Of a stretch of DNA of 64,000 nt, positions 55,955 through 64,000 are shown in pieces (position 1 is the stretch's first letter; each line of letters starts with the position of its first letter). The notes beneath the pieces are model-generated. The model saw nothing but the letters and a program-made list of their open reading frames with translations. It was not told the DNA's origin and searched no databases. Made by a program: the position numbers and the translations under genes. The DNA comes from G963663495 sp963663495. Lineage in GTDB: Bacteria; Bacteroidota; Rhodothermia; Rhodothermales; Bin80. Location of the stretch: positions 3,534,001 to 3,598,000 of the forward strand of contig OY760427.1 of the NCBI GenBank assembly GCA_963663495.1, read 5' to 3'.

Positions 55955-56478
55955 TCAGGTCGGAAGCCGTGCCTCATGCAGCAGGTGCACGGTCCAGCCT
56001 GCAGAATCGAATTCTTTTCGGTTCTGTGGCTCATTGTCGTGACTGGCAAAAAGGGCTAGCCGATTTTCCGGCCAGGCGATTTCAGCTTGGGCAACAACAA
56101 TGTTGGAATCATTTACCAATTCAAAGCCAACTTCGGGCACGGGCATGGTTGATCCTGCAATTCGGTTTAGGAGTTCGCGCCCTTCCGTGTCTACCATATC
56201 CTGTGCGTTCAACCAGTCCGTTCGGTCATCCATGGTTGCCGATTTGAGTTCATCATACGCATTGTCCTCGAGTCCAGACTCCGTGACAAAGCAAGCTTTC
56301 GGCAAGAATTGGAGCACATTCATGGCTCGTAGAAATCCGTTCCAGTCGCGGCGGAAGCTATCTGTTTCTTGTGCCTCCTGCGTGTCGTTTAAGTGCAGCA
56401 GGCATTGAACCTCGGATATGTCGTAAGACCTAACCGCTTCTTTTGTGGCGCGCACCAGAATGGAAACAGGATTCTTAT
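55955..56478 (-). pseudogene. C-terminal remainder of a larger protein cut by an IS1634-type element
   Basis: The frame is open from the element border at 56478 (DKNPVSILVRATKEAVRSYD) to the stop at 55955, about 174 residues. It includes RDWNGFLRAMNVLQFLPKA and near the end VVAQAEIAWPENRLALFAS followed by EFDSAGWTVHLL. This ending resembles the C-termini of large DEAD/DEAH helicase-type proteins found in defence islands, where the acidic residue before W could belong to a nuclease-like fold; that is a guess. The 5' part is not found elsewhere in the window, so the gene is dead unless a GTG inside (56455) is used. Confidence 0.55.
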
Positions 56479-56675
56479 CCTAACTTCGCCATCCAGTCAG
56501 GGGAAAACGCTGAGTTCCGTCTCCAATTCTCTCGTTTTTCCCTCCTAATAGGGCTATTTCGACCTTTTTTAGCCGACTTTTTCGAAAAAGGCAATGTGGT
56601 GCTATAAGGGTGTGGACGTGAACCTCCCCCCAACCACCCCGGTACCTTACCCCGTACCTATTCCACACTCCGATC

Positions 56676-56930
56676 ATGTTTATCCGAAACCGACCCTACA
56701 AACGTAAAGACGGTAAAAAATGCAACAGCTTTGCCCTCATCGAATCCTATCGCAAAGACGGTACCTCCAAACACCGCACCCTCCTTAATCTCGGCCCGAA
56801 CTTCAACATCCCCCGCAGTCTGTGGGGGGAACTGACCCATTGCGTTACTGCCCGACTCAAAGGGAAAGCTATCCTCCCTTTCCAGAATGATGAAGCCTTT
56901 CTCAATGCGGTCGACGACATCGTTGCATAG
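56676..56930 (+). pseudogene. IS1634-family transposase, N-terminal part
   Basis: Begins MFIRNRPYKRKDGKKCNSFA and continues LIESYRKDGTSKHRTLLNLG, the typical IS1634-family N-terminus, then stops at TAG 56928-56930, whose last base is the first base of the ISNCY insertion. The continuation lies at 58856. About 84 residues. Confidence 0.85.
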
Positions 56931-58850
56931 TGTTTGCCAGAAAAGTATGGTCTTGCGAGCGACTCTTGGCTGAGTGGGGGGCTGGAATTCGAATTGGGGA
57001 TCGGAATGACAAGTCAGCAAGGATTTTTCGACGGTAACGGTGCCGACTTTGTCCGCTCACGCCGGCAATCCTAGGGTTTTGACGTTGATCAGACGTGTTT
57101 TTGTCGTCCATCAGCGAGGCATGAACATACGTTGGCCTCTCGCCCTTGCAGGCTACCTTGATTCTGTGCTGAAGACACTCGCGCGAGTACCTACGCCGCG
57201 CGCTTGCGGGCCTGCTCGCACCGCCTTCGTCGCTCCTCGCTCCGCTTCACTATCTGTCCGATACGGTGCATATTTGCCGCTACCACTACCAGCGCCACCG
57301 TCCGAACAAAGCCTTCCTTGCCACGGGTCCGTATCAAACCCAGGCCCCGATGATTCAAATTGTTGATCGCCGACTCCACTGCCGGATGCTGACGACGACC
57401 CTCCACAAACTTCGGATCGGATTCCCTCTCCTTGTCCGCTTTGCTCAACTTACCCCTCTTCGGCATGATCACCGTGTCCAACACCGGCTCCAGCGCCTTA
57501 CGGTTCTTTACCGATGAGTACCCCTTATCCATGCTGCACGATGTGATCGCCGGATACCGATCCTTCGCTTCCTTCATAAACCCCACAATCATATCCGAAT
57601 CCACCCCTTCGTGCAGTATCTGATGCCACAATATCAACTGATGCTGATCCTCCAGCACGCATACCGGCAGACCCAACTCCGCAATCACCCCCGCCTTCCC
57701 CTTGGTGATCCAACGAGTATGCGGCTCATGTATCGAAAATACCTTCTCATCATGCGGAATCACCTCCCCCTTCAATAGACGCCTATCTACTTGATCTATC
57801 TGCCTTTGTGCATCTGCCAAGTACCGCAACACCTCCTCAAGATCCGCGTCTTTCTCCTTCAACACGCTGACACTGCTCTCCGCACGCTCAATCAGAACAC
57901 GACACATCTTCACATACTTTCTCACCTTCGACTCATCACGCCACTGACGGTGCGTACGCACCCGGTTGAAGGCCTTCTTCAAGGTACGACTCCAGTACAC
58001 AGCCTTGCGCCAGCCCGCAAGGCTGTGCGCCTCACATGCGCAATGCAACTCCCGAATCAGGCACCGCATCGATTCCCACAACAAACGAACATCCGTAGGC
58101 CACTCCACATTCGCTTTGGCCACCGCCGAATCAACCCGGCCAAGAAGCGGCTCCTCTGGCTCCTGTTCTACCAATCGGTGACCGCAAGCCACCACCGCAT
58201 CGTTGATCTGCTTCAGGATGTCCGCTGTTAGCAGGCTCACGTTATCAATAACGGTCTGCAGCTGATAGACAGGCTCGTCCCAGAAATTCGTATGCCCCAG
58301 CATCTGGCGCACCTCCAAATGATTGGCGGCCAAGCTCCTCAAACGATCAAAGTCGCAGTTGAGGGCCTGCTTCAATATCCCCAAGACAAAGACGCGCCAA
58401 AGTGCCATCCCCGGACGACCACGCTGCAAATCAATATTCGGAAGCAACTGCTTCTCCAGGATCTCAAAGATCTTCTGCCGAGCCGTTGGGTCGCAATACA
58501 GGTGCTGCAGACCTTTTAGCACTGCCGGTATATCGTCCCGGTCTTTGGGGTGGAAGGTCATCTCTTCAATGGGGACCTGCCCGAGCTTAAACTGTGTATC
58601 CTCTACAATCCGCATGGTATTAATCGTATGAATAATCGGCCCCAAGGGGCCTTATATCGATGAAAACGCCCGAAACAGAAGGATTTGGCCAAACATTCGT
58701 TAGAGACACGCTGGCTGAATAATCTGCAATGTGCAAATACGGTATGGCTCATATCCATCTGTAACCGTAACGCTTACAGGTGGATAGAACGAGTATCAAA
58801 CGGCCTTGTTTCGCCGTTTTTCAGCCCTCCTACCTTTTTCTGGCAAACAC
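56930..58850 (-). mobile_element. ISNCY-type insertion sequence, copy 4 (intact)
   Basis: Ends GTGTTTGCCAGAAAAGTATGG at 56930 and, inverted, GTGTTTGCCAGAAAAAGGTAG ending at 58850. Flanks are TGCATA (56924-56929) and TACATA (58851-58856), a 6-bp duplication with one mismatch, matching the 6-bp duplication of copy 1. Leader stem-loops are conserved (58742-58776 and GGCCCCAAGGGGCC near 58639). It is inserted in the IS1634-type transposase. Confidence 0.88.
57191..58615 (-). CDS. ISNCY-family transposase (intact)
   Basis: 474 residues from ATG 58615 (MRIVEDTQFKLGQVPIEEM); a TTG at 58645 would add ten. Typical blocks are DDIPAVLKGLQHLYCDPTAR, GRPGMALWRVFVLGILKQAL, NCDFDRLRSLAANHLEVRQM and, in the catalytic half, EPHTRWITKGKAGVIAELG, DKGYSSVKNRKAL and VESAINNLNHRGLGLIRTRG. 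The latter fits a DDE transposase with acidic residues in VCVLED, SCSMDKGY and AVESAIN. The only copy in the window able to make full protein; it could act on the other copies because their ends are conserved. Confidence 0.9.
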   Translation of the reverse strand: MRIVEDTQFKLGQVPIEEMTFHPKDRDDIPAVLKGLQHLYCDPTARQKIFEILEKQLLPNIDLQRGRPGMALWRVFVLGILKQALNCDFDRLRSLAANHLEVRQMLGHTNFWDEPVYQLQTVIDNVSLLTADILKQINDAVVACGHRLVEQEPEEPLLGRVDSAVAKANVEWPTDVRLLWESMRCLIRELHCACEAHSLAGWRKAVYWSRTLKKAFNRVRTHRQWRDESKVRKYVKMCRVLIERAESSVSVLKEKDADLEEVLRYLADAQRQIDQVDRRLLKGEVIPHDEKVFSIHEPHTRWITKGKAGVIAELGLPVCVLEDQHQLILWHQILHEGVDSDMIVGFMKEAKDRYPAITSCSMDKGYSSVKNRKALEPVLDTVIMPKRGKLSKADKERESDPKFVEGRRQHPAVESAINNLNHRGLGLIRTRGKEGFVRTVALVVVAANMHRIGQIVKRSEERRRRCEQARKRAA

Positions 58851-58855
58851 TACAT

Positions 58856-60480
58856 AACTCGAAAGCAAGGGCTACGACATCCATCGCACATCCCATCAGC
58901 AACACCTCATTGATCCAGAGAAAACAACCCATCCCGATTCCCGGACCGTCGGCGGAGAACGACTGATCCTTCAGACATTGGAACAGCTCGGACTGGCTGT
59001 ACTGCTACGTTCGCTCAACTTCTGCGAGAAACATGTCAAGCTCTGCTGTGCGCTGATCGTCGGATGTATGCTCCACCCGGGCAGTGAACGAGAAACGCAT
59101 AAATGGCTGTGTAAAACCTCCAGTGTTCTGCAGCTTCTGGATTTGGAACCCCCGAGTCTCAACACCCTCTATCGTTGCACTGATCTGATCCATAAGCATA
59201 TGGATCAGATCCTGGAGAAACTCTTTGGCATTACCAAAGCGGTATTGCAGTTTGAAGAAACGATCGTCTTTTATGATTTAACCAATACCTATTACCACGG
59301 CAAGAAGAAAGGGAAGTTGTTGTCGCATGGGCGCAGCAAGCAGAAGCGCAGTGATTGTCCGTTGGTTACGCTGGCGCTCACCCTGGATGGTTCGGGGTTC
59401 CCCCGCAATGTGCAGATCCTGCCGGGCAATGCAGGGGAACCGGCAACGCTCAAAGAGGCGATTGAGAAACTAAACGGCGCTACGCCCACCGTGATTATGG
59501 ACTCCGGCATTGCGACGGAGCAGAATCTGCAGTACCTGAAAGAACAGGGACTGAACTGGATCACCGTGGAGCGTTCCAAAGCCCCTCCAGTCCCCGAAAA
59601 CAAGCCGGATCAACAGTTTACGACCGCAGGGGGAGTCAAGATCAAAGCCTGGAAGATCACCAAAAAGGAAAAAGATGTTGAAGATGTTGAAGAGGAAAAA
59701 GACGTTGAAGATAATGCGGAACTGCGCGTGTTTGTGCACAGTGAGGCTAAGCAGGCGAAGGAGGATCAGATCCTTGAAACCCAATGCAAGAAGTTTGTGA
59801 AGGCGCTCACTACACTACATGAGGGACTCTCGAAACCCGGGTACTTGAAGAACTATGAAAAGGTCACGATAAAGGTTGGTCGTCTGAAGGAAAAGTACAA
59901 GAAGGTCTCACACCTGTATGAGGTAGAGGTCAGTAAAAAGGAGGGCACCAAGCATGCAGCATCCGTTACGGTGACCCGGCGTGCTTCGCATGCGCGTCGC
60001 ACCCAGGCCAGCGGAGGGTATGTGCTTCGGACCAGTCATACCGGATGGTCGGTGGAAAAGGTTGCACGAACCTACTGGCGACTTACAGAGATTGAACGCA
60101 CATTCAGAGTCATGAAATCGGACCTCGGTCTACGGCCCATCTACCACAGTAGAGATGACCGCATTGAAGGGCATCTGTTCATTACGGTACTGGCTTATCA
60201 TGCTGCCCATCTGGTTCGCACCAGACTCAAGGAACACGGGATTCATGATAGTTGGGCGACGATCCGAGACAGGTTGAACAGGATTCGTCGGATTACGACC
60301 AAGATGGTTAAGAACCAATATCGGTACCTGATCACGGAGGTGGATCAGGATCTGCCTCCGAGTATGGTACAGTTCTTTGCGGTACTGGGATACGTGTATG
60401 ATCCCGATGCGACCCGCACCGTGACCGAGCATGTGGAGGAAGCGAGTGCACCGGTGAGCCAGAAGCCTCCAGACTCATGA
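58856..60480 (+). pseudogene. IS1634-family transposase, C-terminal part
   Basis: Continuation of 56676-56930. In frame from 58858: LESKGYDIHRTSHQQHLIDP, then TVGGERLILQTLEQLGL and the DDE core FEETIVFYDLTNTYYHGKKKGK, VTLALTLDGSGFPRNVQILPGN, VIMDSGIATEQNL and TYWRLTEIERTFRVMKSDLGLRPIYH. Joining the two parts across one copy of the duplication leaves a TAA (58855-58857) at the junction, so precise excision of ISNCY as it now stands would not restore the frame. Contains a short lysine-rich repeat (KDVEDVEEEKDVED). Confidence 0.85.
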
Positions 60481-60736
60481 CGTATGGTCCCTTCACAACG
60501 GTTGAGATAGCGTACTCCAGATGGAGCCACCAGAGCTACGTCCGATGGAAACGATCCGAGATAGATCGCAGCGAAACAGGCGGCAAAACACCAGGTAATC
60601 AGGGATTCAGACCACCCTAAACCAACTTCAACCGATCCGGTAAATCTCACCATCCATTGCTCCTGAAAAAAACGGTCCAAATATGGCCACGGGAGAATTC
60701 CGTAGGTTAGTAGCACTACGAAATGGCGAAGTTAGG

Positions 60737-61161
60737 CTGGGGTCGCGAACAGACTCTCGCATCACCTCCACGATACCGCTCACGGGGCCGGTCCAATGGA
60801 CAGCCAGTCCTGCGGCTGTCAGTTGCTTAACGAACTCACGAGACTTACCGTCAAACCTCGCGCCGCGCGCTGTTTGCACATTGACTGCCATGGAGCCGTC
60901 CTGCACCAATCCTATCAAATTCCCCGTAGACGAACCATACTCCGCCGCGTCAATCCTCTGGCATTTTTCCCATCCTGGTGTAGCATCTATTCGCTGTGCT
61001 ACTGCGGAATCAGATGCTCTGTAAAACAAGCGGAGCTTGATACCATCACGAACCCAGTGCAGGCTACCCGGATCGGATCCGATTTCCTGAATTGCGCGGA
61101 TCCACGAAGCGGTCGAAACCGGAGGAAAGTGATCCCGGAGCGTAAAGGGCGTGACTGGCAT
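60737..61161 (-). pseudogene. Methylmalonyl-CoA mutase small subunit, N-terminal fragment
   Basis: From ATG 61161 the frame reads DHFPPVSTASWIRAIQEIG, then LRLFYRASD and RIDATPGWEKC, like the start of MutA (FPPVST..W, PFYR..D, DA.PG). It is cut at 60736 by the right end of the IS1634-type element, leaving about 141 residues of a protein usually over 600. The remainder is not in the window. Identification rests on the first ~75 residues. Confidence 0.6.
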
Positions 61162-61384
61162 CCGGGTAGCCTTAACGACCTAGGGAAATACGCATCGTAT
61201 GGAATGTACGGCATCCTGGCGGACTGAGAACCGCCGTCGTCACTTCAGGTGATGATTGGTCCCAGAACCTTGCGGGATCGTGCGGACAGGATCTGCACTT
61301 CTCGCATGAATAGGAAGACTTGATGCCGTCGCTTATACCTATCCCTCCGACAAAGCACAGGTAGAGGGGGGTTATCTGGCCCGT

Positions 61385-64000
61385 TCACCAGCGCACGTAG
61401 CCGCTTGCAGTTACTCCGTAGTGTACCGGCTGGTACGGCGCCATGCTCTCCATTGCCATCCCGCTCATGCTGAACCCTTTTTCCCTCCGGCCCTGCACTC
61501 CCGCTCCTATTCGGTAGTCTCGGCCTCTCTCTCGCAACCCTACTCCCACATGCGGCCGCAATACACTGCGACCTCCCACCTGCGCACCATACCCCAGCTC
61601 TACATCCATCCGTCCATCAGAACCATACACCTCCCACGGACGCTCCCGCTGCCATAGCGACCCTACATGCGTTCGACCCCACGATGGCCGCACCTGCGCG
61701 CCCAATCCCTCCAGCCCTCCATATCGCAACATCCCCGCATATCCCCACTCCCCAGCTCCTTCCTCCGCCTGTACCACCAGACGACGCGTCATCACCTCCG
61801 CTTGCAGCATACCCAGCCGTACGCGCATACCGCCCCCTGCCTCCATTCCCAGTCCACGCTCCGCATCCCCCGCACCGTGTAGCATTGCCGCCTCCACGTA
61901 CGGCTCCAACACCTCGCCTAACACCACCGAACCCTCCAATCCCGCACGCAAACGCCGCACTCCTATCTCTCTGTCCATCCCCAGCCAGAACGCATCCGCC
62001 TCATAGCCCAACCGCATCCCACGTGTACCAGCCAACCTGCCCGCTACCCCTGCCGCCATCAACCGCATCCCCCCTCCCTCTCCTTGCCCTGCTCCGGCCA
62101 ACCCCCATACTTGGTGCTCCTGCCCTCCATATCGCACATACGGGTACCAACCCGTCATCTGCAGCGACGCCTCCCGGGCCTCGCTGCGCGATACCATCAT
62201 TCCCAATAGCCAGCGACTACCCAACGTATAGTCCGCCCCCAGTGAGGCGGTCACTATTTCCATTCCTTGTACCTCTGCGCCCCGCAGCCTGCTGTACGCC
62301 CCTCTACCCCATACACTGACCCGCTCTCCACTCGCCTGCATCCCACATCCCGACAGCAGGTGCGATGCCCGCACGCCCTGCCCTGGATACGGCCGCGGCA
62401 TGCATGTCACCACGCCCCCCTGCAACCGCTCCGATACCGCCTCCACCACATGCTGAGCCATGCTCCTGCCCAGTAGCGCCCTCCCTTTCCTATCCGATCC
62501 ACCTCCCAACACCACCTCCGCACGAATCGCTTCGCCTTCCACCTCCACCATCAATGCAAACACCTCTCCTTTGCCCTGCGTCGATAGCAGCGGTACCCGT
62601 ACCTCCTTCACTCTCTCCCCTGAACCAAACTCCAGCACACCCTCGGTCCTTTCGTAGTCCTCTCCTTCCCACGCCGTTCCGTCCATCGTTCGATACCGCA
62701 CTTGCCCCACGGCTGATGTTATCACAAACACTGCCTCGCGTGCCGTCGGGGTCAGTGCTCGCACCTGCACTCCCGGTACCGTCTCATCATCCGTAATCGT
62801 GCCTGTGGCTTGCGCCTGCCCGAGTAATGCATTCCGCGGATCGGACAGCGTTACCTCCACCGTCTCATCTCCTTCCACCAGGCCATCGTCCTTGAGTGGT
62901 ATCCGCACCTGTGCCTCTACGCTGCCCGGCTCAAACACCACCACGCCCTGCGTCGACTCAAAGTCCAATTCCGGCGTCGCTGTTCCTCCTGTCACCGCAA
63001 ACTGCACCGACACCACCTGGCTGCTCGAATAGTTCAGCCGCACGGCCAGAACCAATTCCTCTGCATTCTCTGCACCGGTCCCATCGTAAATGCTCACTTC
63101 CAGAGGATCATCCACTATGGTGACTATAGCCTCTCCGTCCAATAGCCGCGCATGCTCCGGCGAGCTTAGCCTTAACGTGAATGTCTCATCTTCCTCCAGA
63201 ACTTCATCCTGCTGCACGGGAATAAACACCTCCCTTCTTACCTCGCCCGGAGCAAACACCAACGTACCCATGGCACGGGTGTAGTCCTCTCCCACCGTGG
63301 CCGTGCCATCATGCGTCGAATAGGCTACCCCCACACGTACCGCGCTCGCACCATCAAGCGTCACCGCTACCTTTGCTCGCCCTCCATCCTCCGATACCGT
63401 CACATCCTCTACCGATAACCCTGGCATAGAATCGTTGTCCAATATCGTTACTACGATCCGCCCACCATCACCCAGCTGTACCACAAACGCCTCCCTACCT
63501 TCATGCTCCCTATCGTCAACCGTAGGAACCTCAATAACAGCTTCCATATCCCCCGCTCCTATCGTGATCGCTCCCGCTACCTCTGTCTGGTAGTCCTTCC
63601 CCCCTGTAGCCGTAACATCCTCCGTGCTGTAGGACGCGGTCACGGGCTGGCTGCTTGCATTACTCAACCTCACATGCACCTTCGCCACACCGCCTTCTCT
63701 TACATACACCACAGGAACCGTGCGGAAGGTCGGTGCCAGGTCGTTGTCCTGAATAGTGACCGTGCCTACGCTATTGCCTAATTCCGCACCCTCCTCATTG
63801 TCAAGTACCAGCCTGAACGACTCCTCTTGCTCGTGTACCCGGTCGTCCACTATAGGTACATCTATCCACTGCGCCAAGCCTCCCCCCGGTGCAAAGGTGA
63901 GGGTGTTGCTCGTATGCTCGTAATCCGCTCCCTCTGTCGCCGTACCGCTCCGTGTAGTGTAGTCAACATGGACTTCTGCATCGCTCTCCCTGTTCAGCCG
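61385..64000 (-). CDS. Calx-beta repeat protein with autotransporter-like barrel, C-terminal part
   Basis: The frame is open to the right window edge, so the start is outside; 872 residues are visible. Four complete and one partial Calx-beta repeats come first, each with a block like YSTHDGTATVGEDYT and ending in TIxDDx (VTILDND, VTIVDDP, GTITDDE). A linker (RALLGRSMAQHVVEAVSERL) leads to a ~330-residue barrel with repeated strand blocks (VSVWGRGAYSRLRG, YGGQEHQVWGLAGAGQGEGG, VELGYGAQVGG) and a terminal aromatic residue (ASGYVRW). Such proteins are surface-exposed, calcium-binding or adhesive. The codon bias in this gene is GC-rich and repetitive. 223 bases separate it from the mutA fragment. 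Confidence 0.82.
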   Translation of the reverse strand, partial: RLNRESDAEVHVDYTTRSGTATEGADYEHTSNTLTFAPGGGLAQWIDVPIVDDRVHEQEESFRLVLDNEEGAELGNSVGTVTIQDNDLAPTFRTVPVVYVREGGVAKVHVRLSNASSQPVTASYSTEDVTATGGKDYQTEVAGAITIGAGDMEAVIEVPTVDDREHEGREAFVVQLGDGGRIVVTILDNDSMPGLSVEDVTVSEDGGRAKVAVTLDGASAVRVGVAYSTHDGTATVGEDYTRAMGTLVFAPGEVRREVFIPVQQDEVLEEDETFTLRLSSPEHARLLDGEAIVTIVDDPLEVSIYDGTGAENAEELVLAVRLNYSSSQVVSVQFAVTGGTATPELDFESTQGVVVFEPGSVEAQVRIPLKDDGLVEGDETVEVTLSDPRNALLGQAQATGTITDDETVPGVQVRALTPTAREAVFVITSAVGQVRYRTMDGTAWEGEDYERTEGVLEFGSGERVKEVRVPLLSTQGKGEVFALMVEVEGEAIRAEVVLGGGSDRKGRALLGRSMAQHVVEAVSERLQGGVVTCMPRPYPGQGVRASHLLSGCGMQASGERVSVWGRGAYSRLRGAEVQGMEIVTASLGADYTLGSRWLLGMMVSRSEAREASLQMTGWYPYVRYGGQEHQVWGLAGAGQGEGGGMRLMAAGVAGRLAGTRGMRLGYEADAFWLGMDREIGVRRLRAGLEGSVVLGEVLEPYVEAAMLHGAGDAERGLGMEAGGGMRVRLGMLQAEVMTRRLVVQAEEGAGEWGYAGMLRYGGLEGLGAQVRPSWGRTHVGSLWQRERPWEVYGSDGRMDVELGYGAQVGGRSVLRPHVGVGLRERGRDYRIGAGVQGRREKGFSMSGMAMESMAPYQPVHYGVTASGYVRW

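Larger units (their letters stand above)
56479..60736 (+). mobile_element. IS1634-type element interrupted by ISNCY
   Basis: Inverted ends CCTAACTTCGCCAT at 56479-56492 and ATGGCGAAGTTAGG at 60723-60736. It contains the transposase in two parts, 56676-56929 and 58856-60480, separated by the intact ISNCY insertion. Downstream of the transposase is a ~250-bp tail also present at 3980-4231. The outer flanks do not show a matching target duplication: the left flank is the tail of a helicase-type gene and the right one a mutA fragment. Confidence 0.85.

Noticed and set aside
57040..57366. Open frame MPTLSAHAGNP... next to the ISNCY transposase, also at 3026-3352
   Set aside because: Occurs in the non-coding 3' tail and antisense to the transposase end in each copy; explained by the element's own conservation.
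61684..62319. Long proline/serine-rich open frames on the plus strand opposite the Calx-beta protein
   Set aside because: They mirror the GC-rich codon use of the real gene on the other strand and show no domain.
1..64000. CRISPR arrays, rRNA or tRNA genes, replication origin
   Set aside because: No regularly spaced direct repeats, no rRNA signature and no closed tRNA cloverleaf were found by reading; a covariance scan would be needed to exclude a divergent tRNA.

Overview
The window looks like a chromosomal stretch of an uncultured marine Bacteroidota/Rhodothermota-type bacterium. The evidence is indirect: a PUR-alpha-like DUF3276 protein, a DUF5916 barrel protein, a bacillithiol enzyme (BshC), an STN-type TonB-dependent receptor next to a DUF4249 lipoprotein, an ECF sigma/FecR pair, a MetY-MetX pathway under a SAM-I riboswitch, and many different insertion sequences. 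No rRNA, tRNA or CRISPR array was seen. No database search was possible; all family names come from recognising motifs.

Layout. 1-1058: 3' part of a DUF5916 gene. 1059-4570: mobile-element graveyard (ISNCY copy with target duplication, IS4-type, IS1634-type relics, dispersed repeats). 4570-5447: two-gene TIR (ThsB/DUF1863-like) plus RipA-like membrane protein module, a probable defence system. 6038-9776 (minus): SAM-I riboswitch, metY, metX, asd. 9847-15775 (minus): gltB-gltD glutamate synthase. 16226-17680: TnpB-bearing element. 17828-18541: TorF-like porin. 18542-21176: decayed DNA with an inverted pair of IS66 orfA relics. 21177-24081: HTH-SpoIIE/PP2C phosphatase, folD, MscS channel. 24357-24569: orphan tnpB 3' end. 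24836-30913 (minus): bshC, DUF151 nuclease, hisC, hisD, PUR protein, purine nucleoside phosphorylase. 30924-32381: second TnpB element. 32698-36226 (minus): TonB receptor and DUF4249 lipoprotein. 36291-36857: secreted HNH nuclease. 37295-40555: truncated ISNCY and an IS1595/ISXO2-type element carrying a cytosine methyltransferase fragment. 40919-49108 (minus): exonuclease I followed by two DinG-like Fe-S helicases whose N-terminal exonuclease-like domains lack the DxE catalytic motif. 49330-50215: relic of another TnpB. 50421-52808: secreted hypothetical protein, FecR, ECF sigma. 53788-56478 (minus): UvrD-like helicase with ParE-like N-terminus and a truncated upstream gene. 56479-60736: IS1634-type element split by an intact ISNCY. 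60737-61161: methylmalonyl-CoA mutase small-subunit fragment. 61385-64000 (minus): Calx-beta/autotransporter-barrel surface protein, running off the right edge.

The three observations I rate highest are: (1) tnpB sits in units bounded by IS1595-like terminal inverted repeats and 8-bp target duplications (one perfect, one 7/8), so this RNA-guided nuclease family member appears to be carried by a DDE-type element rather than by IS605 TnpA; (2) the exonuclease I / double DinG operon with degenerate and, in one protein, duplicated exonuclease-like domains; (3) the TIR plus RipA-like membrane-protein pair.
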